Source of the DNA: Streptomyces galbus
GTDB lineage: Bacteria; Actinomycetota; Actinomycetes; Streptomycetales; Streptomycetaceae
NCBI RefSeq assembly: GCF_005280195.1
Contig: NZ_SZPR01000031.1
Location: 262,354 to 326,353, forward strand
Reading direction: 5' to 3'
DNA length: 64,000 bases
The translations under genes were made by a program, and so were the position numbers. Below, piece by piece: positions 16,650 to 26,992 of this stretch (position 1 is the first letter of the stretch; each line of letters starts with the position of its first letter). Below the pieces are notes generated by a model. That model was given only the letters and a program-made list of their open reading frames with translations. It searched no databases and was not told the DNA's origin.

Positions 16650-17214
16650 CCGCGGCGAGTCCGCTGGCGAGCGGGGTCAGCACGCCGTAGCGCAGGCAGA
16701 GCGCCACCATGGTCGCGCCGACGATGGCCGGCACGGCGTACAGGTCGCGGTCCCAGCGCAGCAGCGAGGGCACCTCGTTGGCCAGGACGTCGCGCAGGAC
16801 GCCCCCGCCGACGGCCGTGGCGAGGCCCAGCGCGGCCGAGGCGGTCAGACCCAGGCCGTGGTCGTACGCCTTCGTCGTCCCCGCGACGCAGAACAGGCCG
16901 AGGCCGGCCGCGTCGAAGACGTTCACCCCGGCCTGGATGCGCTCCACCTCCGGGTGCAGGAAGAACACCAGAAGGGCGGCGAGCAGCGGGGTGAGGAAGT
17001 AGCCCAGGTCGGTGAAGGCGGCCGGGGGCACGGCGCCGATCACCAGGTCCCGGAACAGCCCGCCGCCCAGCGCGGTGACCTCGGCGAGGACGGCGATGCC
17101 GAAGACGTCGAAATTCTTGCGGACCGCGAGCAGCGCACCCGAGATGGCGAACACGAAGATGCCGACCAGGTCGAGGGTGTGCTGGACGGACGGGCTGAAG
17201 AGTTGGTGGACCAC
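16507..17214 (-). CDS. TRIC-type (UPF0126) seven-TM membrane protein
   Basis: Prokaryotic trimeric intracellular cation-channel homologue, predicted to conduct monovalent cations across the membrane. Two internally repeated glycine-rich TM units are visible: ALGGGLFRDLVIG and AVGGGVLRDVLANEVP. The C-terminus is cytosolic, basic then proline-rich. The GTG giving MVHQLFSPSV was chosen, with GGTGAG about 9 nt before it; a TTG six codons upstream is the alternative. Its 3' 143 bp overlap the esterase gene on the other strand. It starts just beyond the opp terminator, so it needs its own promoter. Confidence 0.88.
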   Translation of the reverse strand: MVHQLFSPSVQHTLDLVGIFVFAISGALLAVRKNFDVFGIAVLAEVTALGGGLFRDLVIGAVPPAAFTDLGYFLTPLLAALLVFFLHPEVERIQAGVNVFDAAGLGLFCVAGTTKAYDHGLGLTASAALGLATAVGGGVLRDVLANEVPSLLRWDRDLYAVPAIVGATMVALCLRYGVLTPLASGLAAVTAFVLRLLAMRYHWRAPRAWHRRSTVREEQPPPSAPAPGVPDRAGR

Positions 17215-17237
17215 CCTTCCATTCTCACCCAACCCGA

Positions 17238-17268
17238 AGCCCCCGCCTTACATTGCAAGGCGGGGGCT
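17238..17268 (-). terminator. Terminator of the opp operon
   Basis: Perfect 12-bp stem (AGCCCCCGCCTT with its complement) closed by a 7-nt loop, 24 bp after the oppF stop and just before the TRIC gene. No U-run follows, as is common in Streptomyces. Confidence 0.88.
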
Positions 17269-17291
17269 GGGTACTGCTGGGTTTTCGCTGC

Positions 17292-18646
<1,355 letters not shown>

Positions 18647-18650
<4 letters not shown>

Positions 18651-19741
18651 AGCTTCGGCGCAATCTCTTCGGTCCAGATACGCTCCCGCTGCTCCGTGCT
18701 CAGGTGGCAGGCGGCCCAGTGCCGGCTGCCGACCTCGGCCAGCTCGGGGCGGACCGTGCGGGTGACGTCGTCCTTCGGAATGTCCGCGTACGGGCAGCGC
18801 GGGTTGAAGGCGCAGCCGGACGGGACGTTGATGAGGGAGGGCGGGGAGCCCTTGACCGGGATCAGGCGTTCCTGCTGCTCGCGGTCGAGCCGCGGCATCG
18901 AGCCGAGCAGGCCCCAGGTGTAGGGGTGGCGGGGCTCGTAGAACACCTTGTCCGCCGGTCCGCGCTCCACGCAGCGGCCGCCGTACATCACCAGGATGTC
19001 GTCGGCCAGTTCGGCGACGACGCCCAGGTCGTGGGTGATGACGATGACCGCGGAGCCGAACTCCTTCTGCAGGTCCCGGATCAGGTCGAGGATCTGCGCC
19101 TGGACGGTCACGTCCAGGGCGGTCGTCGGCTCGTCCGCGATCAGCAGCTCGGGGTTGTTGACCAGCGACATCGCGATCATCGCGCGCTGGCGCATGCCGC
19201 CGGAGAACTCGTGCGGGTAGTTGTCCACCCGCTTGTCCGGCTGCGGGATGCCCACCCGGTCGAGCATCTCGACCGCGCGCCGGCGCGCGGTCTTCTTGTC
19301 GACGTCGTGGTGGATCCGGTACGCCTCCACGATCTGCTGGCCGATCGTGTAGTACGGGTGCAGCGCCGACAGCGGGTCCTGGAAGATCATCGCCATCTCC
19401 CGGCCGCGCAGCTTGCGCACGTGGTCGGGGTCGGCGGTGAGCAGCTCGGTGCCGTTCAGCCAGATCTCGCCGGAGATCTGGGCCTTGCGCTTGCCGTACT
19501 GGCCGGCGGTGTGCAGGCCCATGATGCCGAGCGAGGTCACCGACTTGCCGGACCCGGACTCGCCCACGATGCCGAGGGTCTTGCCCTTCTCCAGCTGGAA
19601 GCTCAGCCCGTCGACGGACTTGACCAGTCCGTCGTCGGTCGGGAAGTGCACCTTCAGGTCGCGCACTTCCAGGAAGGCGGAGGGGGCGGCGCCGCTGACG
19701 GGCTCCCCCAGGGCCGCTCCGGTCTTGCTCAGGTCGGTCAT
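18647..19741 (-). CDS. oppD: Oligopeptide ABC transporter ATPase OppD/DppD
   Basis: First of the two importer ATPases, 364 residues. Walker A is GESGSGKSV, signature EFSGGMRQR, Walker B LIADEPTTALD, with H-loop ITHDLGVV. The C-terminal oligo_HPY domain has CAFNPRC and a third cysteine in WAACHL. Substrate specificity lies in the binding protein, not here. The gene overlaps permease oppB by four bases (ATGA) and oppF by four bases (GTGA), so the three are tightly coupled. Confidence 0.96.
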
Positions 19742-20736
19742 GTGAGCCTCACTCGGGGGTCGATCACGGCGTAAAGGATGTCCACCACGAGGTTGGCGAA
19801 GAGCACCGCGAGGGAGGTGATCAGGGTGACGCCCACGATGACGGGCAGGTCCTGGTTCCTGATCGCGAGGAGCACCTCCCGGCCGAGACCGGGGAGGTTG
19901 AAGGTCGACTCGGTCAGGATCGCGCCGCCGATGAGGGCGCCGAGGTCCATGCCGAGCATGGTGAGGATGGGGGTCATCGTGGAGCGCATGGCGTGCTTGC
20001 GGATGACCACCGGCTCACGCAGGCCCTTGGCGCGCGCGGTCCGGATGTAGTCCTCGCCGAGGATCTCCATCATGGTGGCCCGGGTGATCCGGGCGTACAT
20101 GGCGGCGTAGAGGAACGCCAGGGTGACCCAGGGGAGGATCATCCCGGTGAACCACTTGCCCGGGTTGTCCGTGAACGGCACGTAGGTCCCGGAGAACCAG
20201 TGGAGGCCGAACACGAAGATCGCCAGGCTGAGCATGCCCGTGAAGTAGATGGGCAGGGAGACACCCGCGAGGGCGACGACCATGGCGCCGCGGTCCCACA
20301 GGCTGCCGCGCTTGAGGGCGGAGAGCACACCCGCCGAGACACCGAGGATCAGCCACAGGACGGCCGCACCGAGCGCGAGACCCAGGGTCACCGGGAAGCG
20401 GTCGGTGAGCACCGGCCAGATGGCCTGCTCGCTGCGGAAGGAGTAGCCGAAGCAGGGAGCCGCACAGTGGATGGTGTCCCCGCCGCCGGCGTAGGTCCGG
20501 CCGACGAAGATGCCCTTGAAGAACTCCCAGACCTGGACGTAGATCGGATCGCCCAGACCCAGCTTCTGCCGCACCCCTTCGACGGCCGCGGGGTCGGCTT
20601 GCTTGCCCACGAAGCTCGAGGCGATGTCGACGCCCGCCCACTTCGGGACGAGGAAGAAGATGCAGAAGACCACCGTGATGATGACCACCAGCATCACTGC
20701 GGCGGCGAACAACCGCCTGATGAGGTAAGTGAGCAC
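19738..20736 (-). CDS. oppB: Oligopeptide ABC transporter permease (OppB/DppB type)
   Basis: A 332-residue inner-membrane permease with six predicted TM segments, starting MLTYLIRRLFAAAVMLVVII. The EAA loop is in the EDYIRTARAKGL region, and GLGREVLLAIRNQDLP and LVVDILYAVIDPRVR are diagnostic of OppB. An extracytoplasmic loop after TM1 holds a pair of cysteines (HCAAPCFG). GTG start. A strong hairpin separates it from the binding-protein gene upstream. Confidence 0.95.
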   Translation of the reverse strand: MLTYLIRRLFAAAVMLVVIITVVFCIFFLVPKWAGVDIASSFVGKQADPAAVEGVRQKLGLGDPIYVQVWEFFKGIFVGRTYAGGGDTIHCAAPCFGYSFRSEQAIWPVLTDRFPVTLGLALGAAVLWLILGVSAGVLSALKRGSLWDRGAMVVALAGVSLPIYFTGMLSLAIFVFGLHWFSGTYVPFTDNPGKWFTGMILPWVTLAFLYAAMYARITRATMMEILGEDYIRTARAKGLREPVVIRKHAMRSTMTPILTMLGMDLGALIGGAILTESTFNLPGLGREVLLAIRNQDLPVIVGVTLITSLAVLFANLVVDILYAVIDPRVRLT

Positions 20737-20759
20737 AGCTCTCGGCCCGCCGCGGGACC

Positions 20760-20790
20760 GCGGGCCACCGGAGGTCGTCCGGTGGCCCGC
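20760..20790 (-). terminator. Intra-operon hairpin after the binding-protein gene
   Basis: Perfect 13-bp GC-rich stem (GCGGGCCACCGGA with its complement) with a 5-nt loop, 60 bp after the binding-protein stop and 24 bp before the permease start. It could be a partial terminator or an mRNA 3'-end stabiliser that keeps the binding protein more abundant than the membrane subunits. Confidence 0.75.
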
Positions 20791-20849
20791 AGTTCACGCT
20801 GCGCCGGCCTTCACCTGCCTTTCGTGCCGTTCGGCGGGTGTGCCGGTTG

Positions 20850-22643
20850 TCAGGAGGCGGACTTCAGACCGAGGTTCACGAAGTCGTACATGCCGCTGTA
20901 GTTGTCGGTCGTGTACACGTTCGCCAGTCGGTCCGAGCGCCAGTTGATGAACTTCTCGAAGACGAAGGGCAGGTAGTAGCCGCCCTCCATGACCTTGTGG
21001 TTGATCTGCGTGGCGATCTTCTCCTTGCCCGCGTCGTCCAGGGTGGTGACGTACTGGGAGAAGAGGCCGTCGATCGCCTTGTCGTTGATCAGCGCGTAGT
21101 TGTTGTTGCCGCTCTGCAGGATGTACTTGCTGTCCCACAGCGGCAGACCGAAGCCCTGGACGGTCGGGAAGTCCGGACCCCAGCCCATGATGATGATGCC
21201 GTAGCCCTTCTTCTTCACGTTCGAAGGGCTGCCGATGATGCCGGCGGTCTGGGAGCCGTCGTACTGGTCGATCTGGGCGTTGATGCCGACCTTCTTCAGC
21301 GACGCCTGGAGCGACTGGGCCGTGGCGACCTCGACCGGCTTGTTGTTGCGGACCGCGATCGTGGTGCTGAAGCCGTTGGGCTGGCCGCAGGCCTTGAGCT
21401 CTTCCTTGGCCTTGGCGACGTTGCCGCTCTTGTTGGCGCCGGCGAGCTCGTACGGGTCGTACTTCTGGCCCTCGGCGCCCGGGACGGACGGCGGGAGCAT
21501 GTTGGTGCCGATGTCACCACCGGCCACGGGGCCACCGCGGGCGGTCTGCAGCGAGACGTGGTCGGCGCCGTAGATCACGGCCTTGCGGCAGTGCTCGTTG
21601 TCGAACGGCTTCACGCTCTGCGGGAAGACGGCGTAACGGATGTAGCCGGAGACCGGGTTGTCCAGGTTGGCCTTGTGCTGCTTGAGGGCGGTGGTGCGGC
21701 CCTGCGGCGACATGCCGGTCTGGTTGATGTCCAGGTCCAGGTCACCGTTGAGCAGGCGCTGGTCCAGCTCGTTGGCGTTCGAGAAGAACGTGACGGTGAT
21801 CTTGTCCGGGTAGGCCTTGCGGACCGGGTCCGAGGCCTGCTTCCAGCTGGTGTTGCGGGTCAGCGTCAGGCTCTTGCCCGGGCTGTACGACTCGAACTTG
21901 TACGGGCCGGAGGAGAACGGCTTCAGGCCGTACTTCGACTTGGTGTCCTTGTCCTGGCGGACCGGGGAGGCCGAGACCAGGGCCAGGATCTCCTCGAAGT
22001 CCGAGTTGGCCTGCGGCAGGTGGAAGACGATGGTCTTGTCGTCCGGGGTGTCGATCGCCTTCAGGCCGAGCTTGTCCGCGGAGGTGTCCTTGTACGGGCC
22101 CTTGTACTCACCCTTGGGGTCGAGCACCTCCTTGAGGTACGTCGGACCGCCGGACAGCACGTCCTGGGCCCACACGCGCTCGATGCCGTACTTGACGTCC
22201 TTCGACGTGATCGGCTTGCCGTCCTCCCACGTCACACCGTCGCGCAGGGTGTACGTGTAGGTCTTGCCGCCGTCGGTGACCTTGGCGAGGCCGGTGGCGA
22301 GGTCCGGAGTGAGCTGGGCGCCGCCCTTGCCCGGCTCCGTCTTGCCCGTGACGAGCTGACGGCTGTAGTAGCGGGCGAAGTTCCACATGAAGCCGTAGTA
22401 ACCACGCGTGGTGTCCCACGAGTCGGCGTCCTGGGCGCCACCGAACTTCAGGGTCCCGCCCTTCTTGACCGCGGAGGCCTGGGCAACCTTGTTGTTCGCG
22501 GCGTCGAAGCCGGCGGCGCCGTTCTTCGAACCGCCGTTGTCGTCGCCACCGCCGCCGCACGCCGCCGTGGTCAGCAGCGCAGCGACCGCGGCCGCAGCGG
22601 CCAAGGCCTGCTTACGCCGCCCTGAGGTGCGTTGGGTAGTCAC
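20850..22643 (-). CDS. oppA: Oligopeptide-binding lipoprotein (SBP_bac_5)
   Basis: Extracytoplasmic solute receptor of the importer, 597 residues. The N-terminus is basic (RTSGRRKQ), then Ala-rich hydrophobic, ending in a lipobox-like TTAAC with C29 as the lipidated residue, followed by a Gly/Asp linker. The mature part has family 5 landmarks such as YTYTLRDGVTWEDGKPI and FSSGPYKF. GTG start chosen because GGAGG lies 10 nt upstream and the signal peptide begins directly. The peptide bound is unknown; an extracellular-signal importer such as the developmental BldK system is a related but separate system. Confidence 0.94.
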   Translation of the reverse strand: MTTQRTSGRRKQALAAAAAVAALLTTAACGGGGDDNGGSKNGAAGFDAANNKVAQASAVKKGGTLKFGGAQDADSWDTTRGYYGFMWNFARYYSRQLVTGKTEPGKGGAQLTPDLATGLAKVTDGGKTYTYTLRDGVTWEDGKPITSKDVKYGIERVWAQDVLSGGPTYLKEVLDPKGEYKGPYKDTSADKLGLKAIDTPDDKTIVFHLPQANSDFEEILALVSASPVRQDKDTKSKYGLKPFSSGPYKFESYSPGKSLTLTRNTSWKQASDPVRKAYPDKITVTFFSNANELDQRLLNGDLDLDINQTGMSPQGRTTALKQHKANLDNPVSGYIRYAVFPQSVKPFDNEHCRKAVIYGADHVSLQTARGGPVAGGDIGTNMLPPSVPGAEGQKYDPYELAGANKSGNVAKAKEELKACGQPNGFSTTIAVRNNKPVEVATAQSLQASLKKVGINAQIDQYDGSQTAGIIGSPSNVKKKGYGIIIMGWGPDFPTVQGFGLPLWDSKYILQSGNNNYALINDKAIDGLFSQYVTTLDDAGKEKIATQINHKVMEGGYYLPFVFEKFINWRSDRLANVYTTDNYSGMYDFVNLGLKSAS

Positions 22644-22713
22644 GATCTCGGATCCTCCGGATTTGATGAGAGACCCCGTGTCAGGTGCCACGGGACGTTG
22701 CAGGTCCGCCGGC

Positions 22714-23721
22714 TCAGCGGGAGCCCTTCGGGTCCAGCGCGTCCCGGACGCCGTCGCCGAAGAGGTTGAAGGCCAGAACAGTGATGAAGATCGCCACGCC
22801 GGGGACCACCATGTACATGGGGTCCGAGTCGTAGTAGTCCAGCGCGCTGGAGAGCATCTGGCCCCAGGACGCGGTGGGCGGCTTGACGCCCACGCCCAGG
22901 AAGCTCAGCGCCGCCTCGGTGAGGATGTTGGTCGGGATCATCATCGTCGTGTACACGATGATCGGGGCGACGAGGTTGGGCAGCAGTTCCTTGAACAGGA
23001 TGTAGAGGCGGCCGGCGCCGAGCGACCGGGCGGCCTCGACGTACTCGCGCTCACGCATCGAGAGCGTCTGGCCGCGCACCACGCGGCCGATGTACGGCCA
23101 GCCGAAGAAGCCGATGACCAGGATCATCACGAAGACACGCACGCCCGTGCCGGTCAGGCCCAGCATCTCGTTCGGCATCACCGACACCAGGGCGATGATG
23201 AAGAGGAGCTGCGGGAAGGCCAGCAGACCGTCCATCACGCGGCTGATCAGGGAGTCGACCCAGCCGCCGAAGAAGCCGGCCAGGATGCCGAGGATCGTGC
23301 CGAGGACGACGGCGACGAGGGCGGACAGGAAGCCCACGAGCAGGGAGATCCGGGCGCCGTAGAGGATGCGGGCGAAGATGTCGCGGCCGTTGACCGGCTC
23401 CACACCGAGCAGGTGGTCACCGCTGACACCGCCCAGCGAACCGGTGGGCGTGCCGAACAGCGGGTCGATGAGGTCCTCGTGGTACGCGTTCGGGTCCTGG
23501 CCCAGCAGGCTCGTGATCACCGGGGCGAGCAGGGCCAGCGCGATGAGCAGGAGCACCACGGCACCGCCCGTCAGGGCCAGCTTGTCCCGCTTCAGGCGCT
23601 CCCAGGCGATCCGGCCCAAGGAGCGTCCCTGTACGGCCTTCGCGTCGGCGCTGGCGACCGCCGCTTCCTCGGCCGCGCTCGGGGCCGCTTCCGCGGTCGG
23701 CTCGTGCAATGGTGCCGTCAT
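22714..23721 (-). CDS. oppC: Oligopeptide ABC transporter permease (OppC/DppC type)
   Basis: First gene of the importer operon, 335 residues. A polar N-terminal region of ~40 residues (MTAPLHEPTAEA...) precedes the OppC_N hydrophobic segment (LALTGGAVVLLLIALALLAPV). Five further TM segments and the EAA loop (REREYVEAARSLGAGRL) follow, and the end is FNLFGDGVRDALDPKGSR, diagnostic for OppC. ATG follows GAGAGGGG. Having the OppC-type permease ahead of the binding protein is unlike the E. coli oppABCDF order. Confidence 0.95.
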   Translation of the reverse strand: MTAPLHEPTAEAAPSAAEEAAVASADAKAVQGRSLGRIAWERLKRDKLALTGGAVVLLLIALALLAPVITSLLGQDPNAYHEDLIDPLFGTPTGSLGGVSGDHLLGVEPVNGRDIFARILYGARISLLVGFLSALVAVVLGTILGILAGFFGGWVDSLISRVMDGLLAFPQLLFIIALVSVMPNEMLGLTGTGVRVFVMILVIGFFGWPYIGRVVRGQTLSMREREYVEAARSLGAGRLYILFKELLPNLVAPIIVYTTMMIPTNILTEAALSFLGVGVKPPTASWGQMLSSALDYYDSDPMYMVVPGVAIFITVLAFNLFGDGVRDALDPKGSR

Positions 23722-24051
23722 CTGGCAGGGACCCCTCTCAACCGGCGGTGGCCGGCCCGCACTTGCCGCTGTAGCGGCGTGATCAGTCCGTCGTACACAG
23801 GGGCGAACACCCCTGGAGCGGGAGTCTTCAACGCTTTGGCGATCTGTAGCCAGACTTGGCGGTGAAAGGATGCGTAAACGTGATACGCGCTGATGTATTC
23901 CGTTATCCGGACGGTGGGTAACGCCACCCGGACGCGTGCAAATTCGGACACTTGCCACGCAAACGGAAGCAACCGCCCCACTCTACGCGCGCAGACCCTC
24001 AATGGCTGGATGAAGGTCGGACAGGGGTAAGGTCATCCGGTGGCCGTCCGG
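23722..24051. promoter_or_regulatory. Upstream region of the opp operon (no gene seen)
   Basis: About 330 bp, more AT-rich in its middle than the surroundings, lie between the SseB-like gene and oppC. Minus-strand -35/-10-like elements such as TTGCAC occur, with a short dyad GGTGG-gtaacg-CCACC near 23921-23936, but no promoter pair is convincing. The position makes it the operon's likely promoter and long leader. No ORF with good coding signs. Confidence 0.5.
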
Positions 24052-24861
24052 TCAGTACCGTGCGGGCGGGGGGTAGCCGTAGCCCGCGGCGGGCGACTGG
24101 GCGGGCGCCGCGGGGACCGCCGGGGCGTGCGCCTCACGGTCGTAGAACGGCCGCGCCTGGGCCCGCATCCACAGCACGACCGGGTCGTGGTCGTCGGTCA
24201 TCGTCACCGTGGAGACCGGAAGCCCGTCGGGCACGGCGCCGACGGAGCGCTGCATCATCGCGCGCACCGCGTCCACGGACGCCGGGGAGGCGTCGTACAC
24301 GTCCAGGCCGATGGCGAGATACGGCGCACCGAGGGCCGGCTGCACCCACGCGCGGCGCAGGGTGCGTACGGCGGGGGTGCGGTGCGCGTGCTGCGCGAGC
24401 AGGGCGTAGAACTGCGGGATCTCCACGGCCGGTTCCGACAGCCGCAGCGGGCCCGCCGGCTGGCGCTCCAGCCCGGTGGCGATGCGCCGCAGGTCGAGCC
24501 AGGGGATGCCGACGCCGCCGCCCGGGGCGTGCGGATTGAGCCAGAGCCCGAGGTGGTCCGGGTACAGGGCGCGGGCCGCCTCCAGACCGTCGATCACCTC
24601 GTAGGACCGGTTCCAGCCGCTCGCCGACAGCTCCTGGGCCGAGGTCACGCACGGGGCGTACCCGTGGCCGTCGACCTCCATCGCGCCGTACTGCGCGTCC
24701 GGGGAGCCCGCCTGGCCGTGCCAGAGCAGCATCCAGACCTGGCCGGTGGAAGGGGTGGCGAGGGCGCGGAGCAGCGCCTCGTAGGCGTCGTAACGCCCGG
24801 GCGTGACCTGGCGCAGCATGTGCTCGACCTGGCCGGTCGCGGCCGTGCCGCTCGCGCTCAC
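24052..24861 (-). CDS. SseB-like (enhanced serine sensitivity) protein, paralog 1
   Basis: A 269-residue soluble protein of the SseB family, with an N-terminal SseB fold (LLRALATPSTGQVWMLLWHGQ ~30-50), a second SseB_C-like half containing TLRRAWVQPALGAPYLAIGLDV, and a Pro/Ala/Tyr-rich tail. The E. coli namesake raises sensitivity to serine when overproduced; its molecular role is unknown. Both SseB copies end their folded part with a similar motif (WMRAQARPFY here, WMKSQVRPFY in the neighbour), which supports paralogy. GTG start with GGTAAAAG and AAGGGG upstream. It lies between the opp operon and the second paralog. Confidence 0.78.
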   Translation of the reverse strand: MSASGTAATGQVEHMLRQVTPGRYDAYEALLRALATPSTGQVWMLLWHGQAGSPDAQYGAMEVDGHGYAPCVTSAQELSASGWNRSYEVIDGLEAARALYPDHLGLWLNPHAPGGGVGIPWLDLRRIATGLERQPAGPLRLSEPAVEIPQFYALLAQHAHRTPAVRTLRRAWVQPALGAPYLAIGLDVYDASPASVDAVRAMMQRSVGAVPDGLPVSTVTMTDDHDPVVLWMRAQARPFYDREAHAPAVPAAPAQSPAAGYGYPPPARY

Positions 24862-24984
24862 CTTTTACCGCCCCTTCGCTGAGGACTCGTATAGGGGAAC
24901 AGCTTAAGTGGCGGCGCCCGCCACGGCCGCCTCCCGAGGGGCGACTTGTGCGGCACCGGGGGCCGCGGCGTCCCGCCCTCCCGG

Positions 24985-25776
24985 TCAGGCCCCGGCCGTG
25001 TAGAAGGGGCGCACCTGGCTCTTCATCCAGTCGCCCACCGGGTCCTGGGCGACGTCCAGCAGGATCAGGTTGACCGGCCACGGCACCGGGACGCGGCCCA
25101 GCGCGCGGCCGAGGGCGTCCTGGGGGACGGCGCGCAGGTCCCCCTCCCACTGGGCGAGTTCGACGCCGACGAACAGGACCGGGTCGGCGGTCTCGATGGC
25201 GGCGAGGCACCGGCGGGCCGTCAGCACGACGCCGCTCGCGCCGAACTCGGCCGACGCCGCGGACAGGAAGTCCACCGGGTCGTCCTGCCAGTCCGGTTCG
25301 AACAGCCGCACCCGCCCGCCGCTCGCCGGCCCGTCCAGCGGCGTGCGGCCCGCCCGGCACAGCTCGGCCACCGCCGGCGGGGGCAGCGGGACGCCCACCA
25401 CGCCGTCCGGGTTGACCGCGATGCCCACCTGCGGGGGCAGGCCCCGCGCGAACTCCACGGCCGGGGCGATGGCGTACGGCATGTGCGCGCCGGCGACCTG
25501 GCGGAACTGCTCCTCGGAGCTGAACACCGGCACGTACGCCTGGCCGTCCAGCTCCAGCGTGGGCAGGTCCAGCGGGCCGCTGTGCGGGCCGCCGCCGTTG
25601 GGCAGCGGTACCCAGACGAAGCTGCGGCCCAGTACTTCCACGATGCGCCCGCCCGCGCCGGGCACGCCGAGCGAGGCGGAGAGCACCTCCTCCAGTTCGT
25701 TGCCGGGCCAGCCGCCGTGGGGCTGCGGGTGGGGCCGGGCCGGGAAGGGTGCGGGCACGTCCGCCGGGAAGTCCAT
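24985..25776 (-). CDS. SseB-like protein, paralog 2
   Basis: A 263-residue soluble protein with a Pro-rich N-terminus (FPARPHPQPHGG), then an SseB core (PTLELDGQAYVPVFSSEEQFRQVAG and AIAPAVEFARGLP are typical) and a C-terminal SseB_C-like half ending WMKSQVRPFYTAGA. It is 123 bp upstream of paralog 1 on the same strand. The serine/glycine block (gcvT, gcvH, glyA, sdaA) begins within 1.3 kb, which fits the serine phenotype of the family, though a functional tie is inference. Confidence 0.8.
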   Translation of the reverse strand: MDFPADVPAPFPARPHPQPHGGWPGNELEEVLSASLGVPGAGGRIVEVLGRSFVWVPLPNGGGPHSGPLDLPTLELDGQAYVPVFSSEEQFRQVAGAHMPYAIAPAVEFARGLPPQVGIAVNPDGVVGVPLPPPAVAELCRAGRTPLDGPASGGRVRLFEPDWQDDPVDFLSAASAEFGASGVVLTARRCLAAIETADPVLFVGVELAQWEGDLRAVPQDALGRALGRVPVPWPVNLILLDVAQDPVGDWMKSQVRPFYTAGA

Positions 25777-25880
25777 CGTCTGCCTACCGCCTGCTGGGTC
25801 CGCTGTGCTGTGGCTGAAAAGGCTAGCGGGTGGCCGTCCCAGGGCCGGGACGCCCCGGACGGCGGGGGGACCCGGGACCC

Positions 25881-26555
25881 TCAGCCGGTGAAGCCGATCC
25901 GGGTCAGGGCGTCCGCCGCGGCGCGGTCCAGCAGGACCGCCGACGCGCAGCCGTCGGGCAGGGTGCCCCGCTCCACCGCGCGCAGCAGGCGGGCGGCCGC
26001 CCGGCGGTGGCGCGAGAAGGCGTAGCGCGAGACGCCCCGGCCGCGCTCGCGCTGGCCCTCCAGCGCCGTGCCGGGCGGGACGTCGAGGAGCAGCAGGTGG
26101 AGCGTGCCGCCCCGGCGGCGGGCGGCCCGGCCCAGCCAGGCGCGCACCCAGCTCTGCGTCCCGCAGTCGTGCACCACGAGGCCCTCGCCGGAGCGCAGGG
26201 CGCGCCGCAGCCCGGCGTAGTGGGCGAGGCGGACCAGCGGGCGGTAGGCGGCGTACGGCAGGACGCCGGCGAGGCGCGCGTCCCAGCGGTCGCGGGTGTC
26301 CTGGGAGTCGACGCCCCGGCCGGCGGCCGCGCGCCGCATCAGCGTGGACTTGCCGCTGCCGGGCAGCCCGGTGATCACGACCACGTCGCGCGGCCCGAAC
26401 AGCAGGGCGCGCGGTCCGCGGCCGGCCCGGTCGCGCAGGTCGCGCACCACCGCGACGCGCTCACCGGCCCGGGTCGTGCGGGACGGGGCGGTGCCCTGCG
26501 CGGGCAGCGCGACCGCCGGGGTGCTCGCGTACGCCGTGGTCCTGTCCACCGTCAT
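25881..26555 (-). CDS. P-loop (AAA-like / kinase-type) ATP-binding protein
   Basis: A 224-residue basic protein with a clear Walker A GLPGSGKST near residues 61-69 in the context VVVITGLPGSGKSTLMRR. A LLLLDVPPGTALEGQRERGR segment resembles the specificity region of small nucleoside/adenylate-type kinases. An N-terminal ~50-residue extension is polar. Substrate unknown. ATG follows GGGGAGG at 4 nt. The gene diverges from the glycine riboswitch and gcvT. Confidence 0.75.
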   Translation of the reverse strand: MTVDRTTAYASTPAVALPAQGTAPSRTTRAGERVAVVRDLRDRAGRGPRALLFGPRDVVVITGLPGSGKSTLMRRAAAGRGVDSQDTRDRWDARLAGVLPYAAYRPLVRLAHYAGLRRALRSGEGLVVHDCGTQSWVRAWLGRAARRRGGTLHLLLLDVPPGTALEGQRERGRGVSRYAFSRHRRAAARLLRAVERGTLPDGCASAVLLDRAAADALTRIGFTG

Positions 26556-26734
26556 CGTCCTCCCCTGGGGCCGGGTGTCGGTCCCCTCCCCGTCGAGCGT
26601 AAAGAGAAGGTAATGCCCGGTGGCTCACGGCGGTATGCGCGTACCGCCACAAGCCGGTTACAGATCCGGCCTGCCGCCCGCCGCCCCGGCGTGCAATGAT
26701 GAGCCCGCCAACTGCATACCGGCCGTTTGAATCC

Positions 26735-26945
26735 GCGCGGGAGAGTCCCCGGGTCCCCTCTGGACCGCCCGGGGCGCCGAAGGAGCAAGTCCCTCCCTTG
26801 AATCTCTCAGGCCCCGTTACCGCGCGGGCGAGGCACATCTGAAAAGCGGGCCGCCCCGACCGGCGGCCCCACCCAAGGTGCAAGCCGTGACCACTCCCTG
26901 CGGGGATCACGGCGAACCTCTCAGGTTCCGATGACAGATGGGGAG
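26735..26945 (+). ncRNA. Tandem glycine riboswitch controlling gcvT
   Basis: Two glycine aptamers in series. The first runs from GGGAGAGTCCC through GCCGAAGGAGCAAG and AATCTCTCAGGC to GGCACATCTGAAAAGCG (to about 26848). The second starts near 26867 with CAAGGTGCAAGCCGT and ends CCTCTCAGGTTCCGATGACAG-ATGGGG. These are the conserved blocks of gcvT-type riboswitches, and gcvT begins 48 bp downstream. Glycine binding is expected to raise expression of the glycine cleavage genes. Aptamer boundaries are approximate. Confidence 0.95.
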
Positions 26946-26961
26946 GACCGTTCCTCGCCCC
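26940..26961 (+). promoter_or_regulatory. Putative expression-platform hairpin of the glycine riboswitch
   Basis: GGGGAGGA and TCCTC(G)CCCC can pair across a 4-nt loop with one bulged G. The left arm reuses the GGGG that closes helix P1 of the second aptamer, so the two structures exclude each other: glycine binding would favour P1 and prevent this hairpin. Whether it stops transcription or only shapes translation is not clear. Confidence 0.5.
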
Positions 26962-26992
26962 CGTCCCGTATGCCCTGGGAGACGACCGACCG

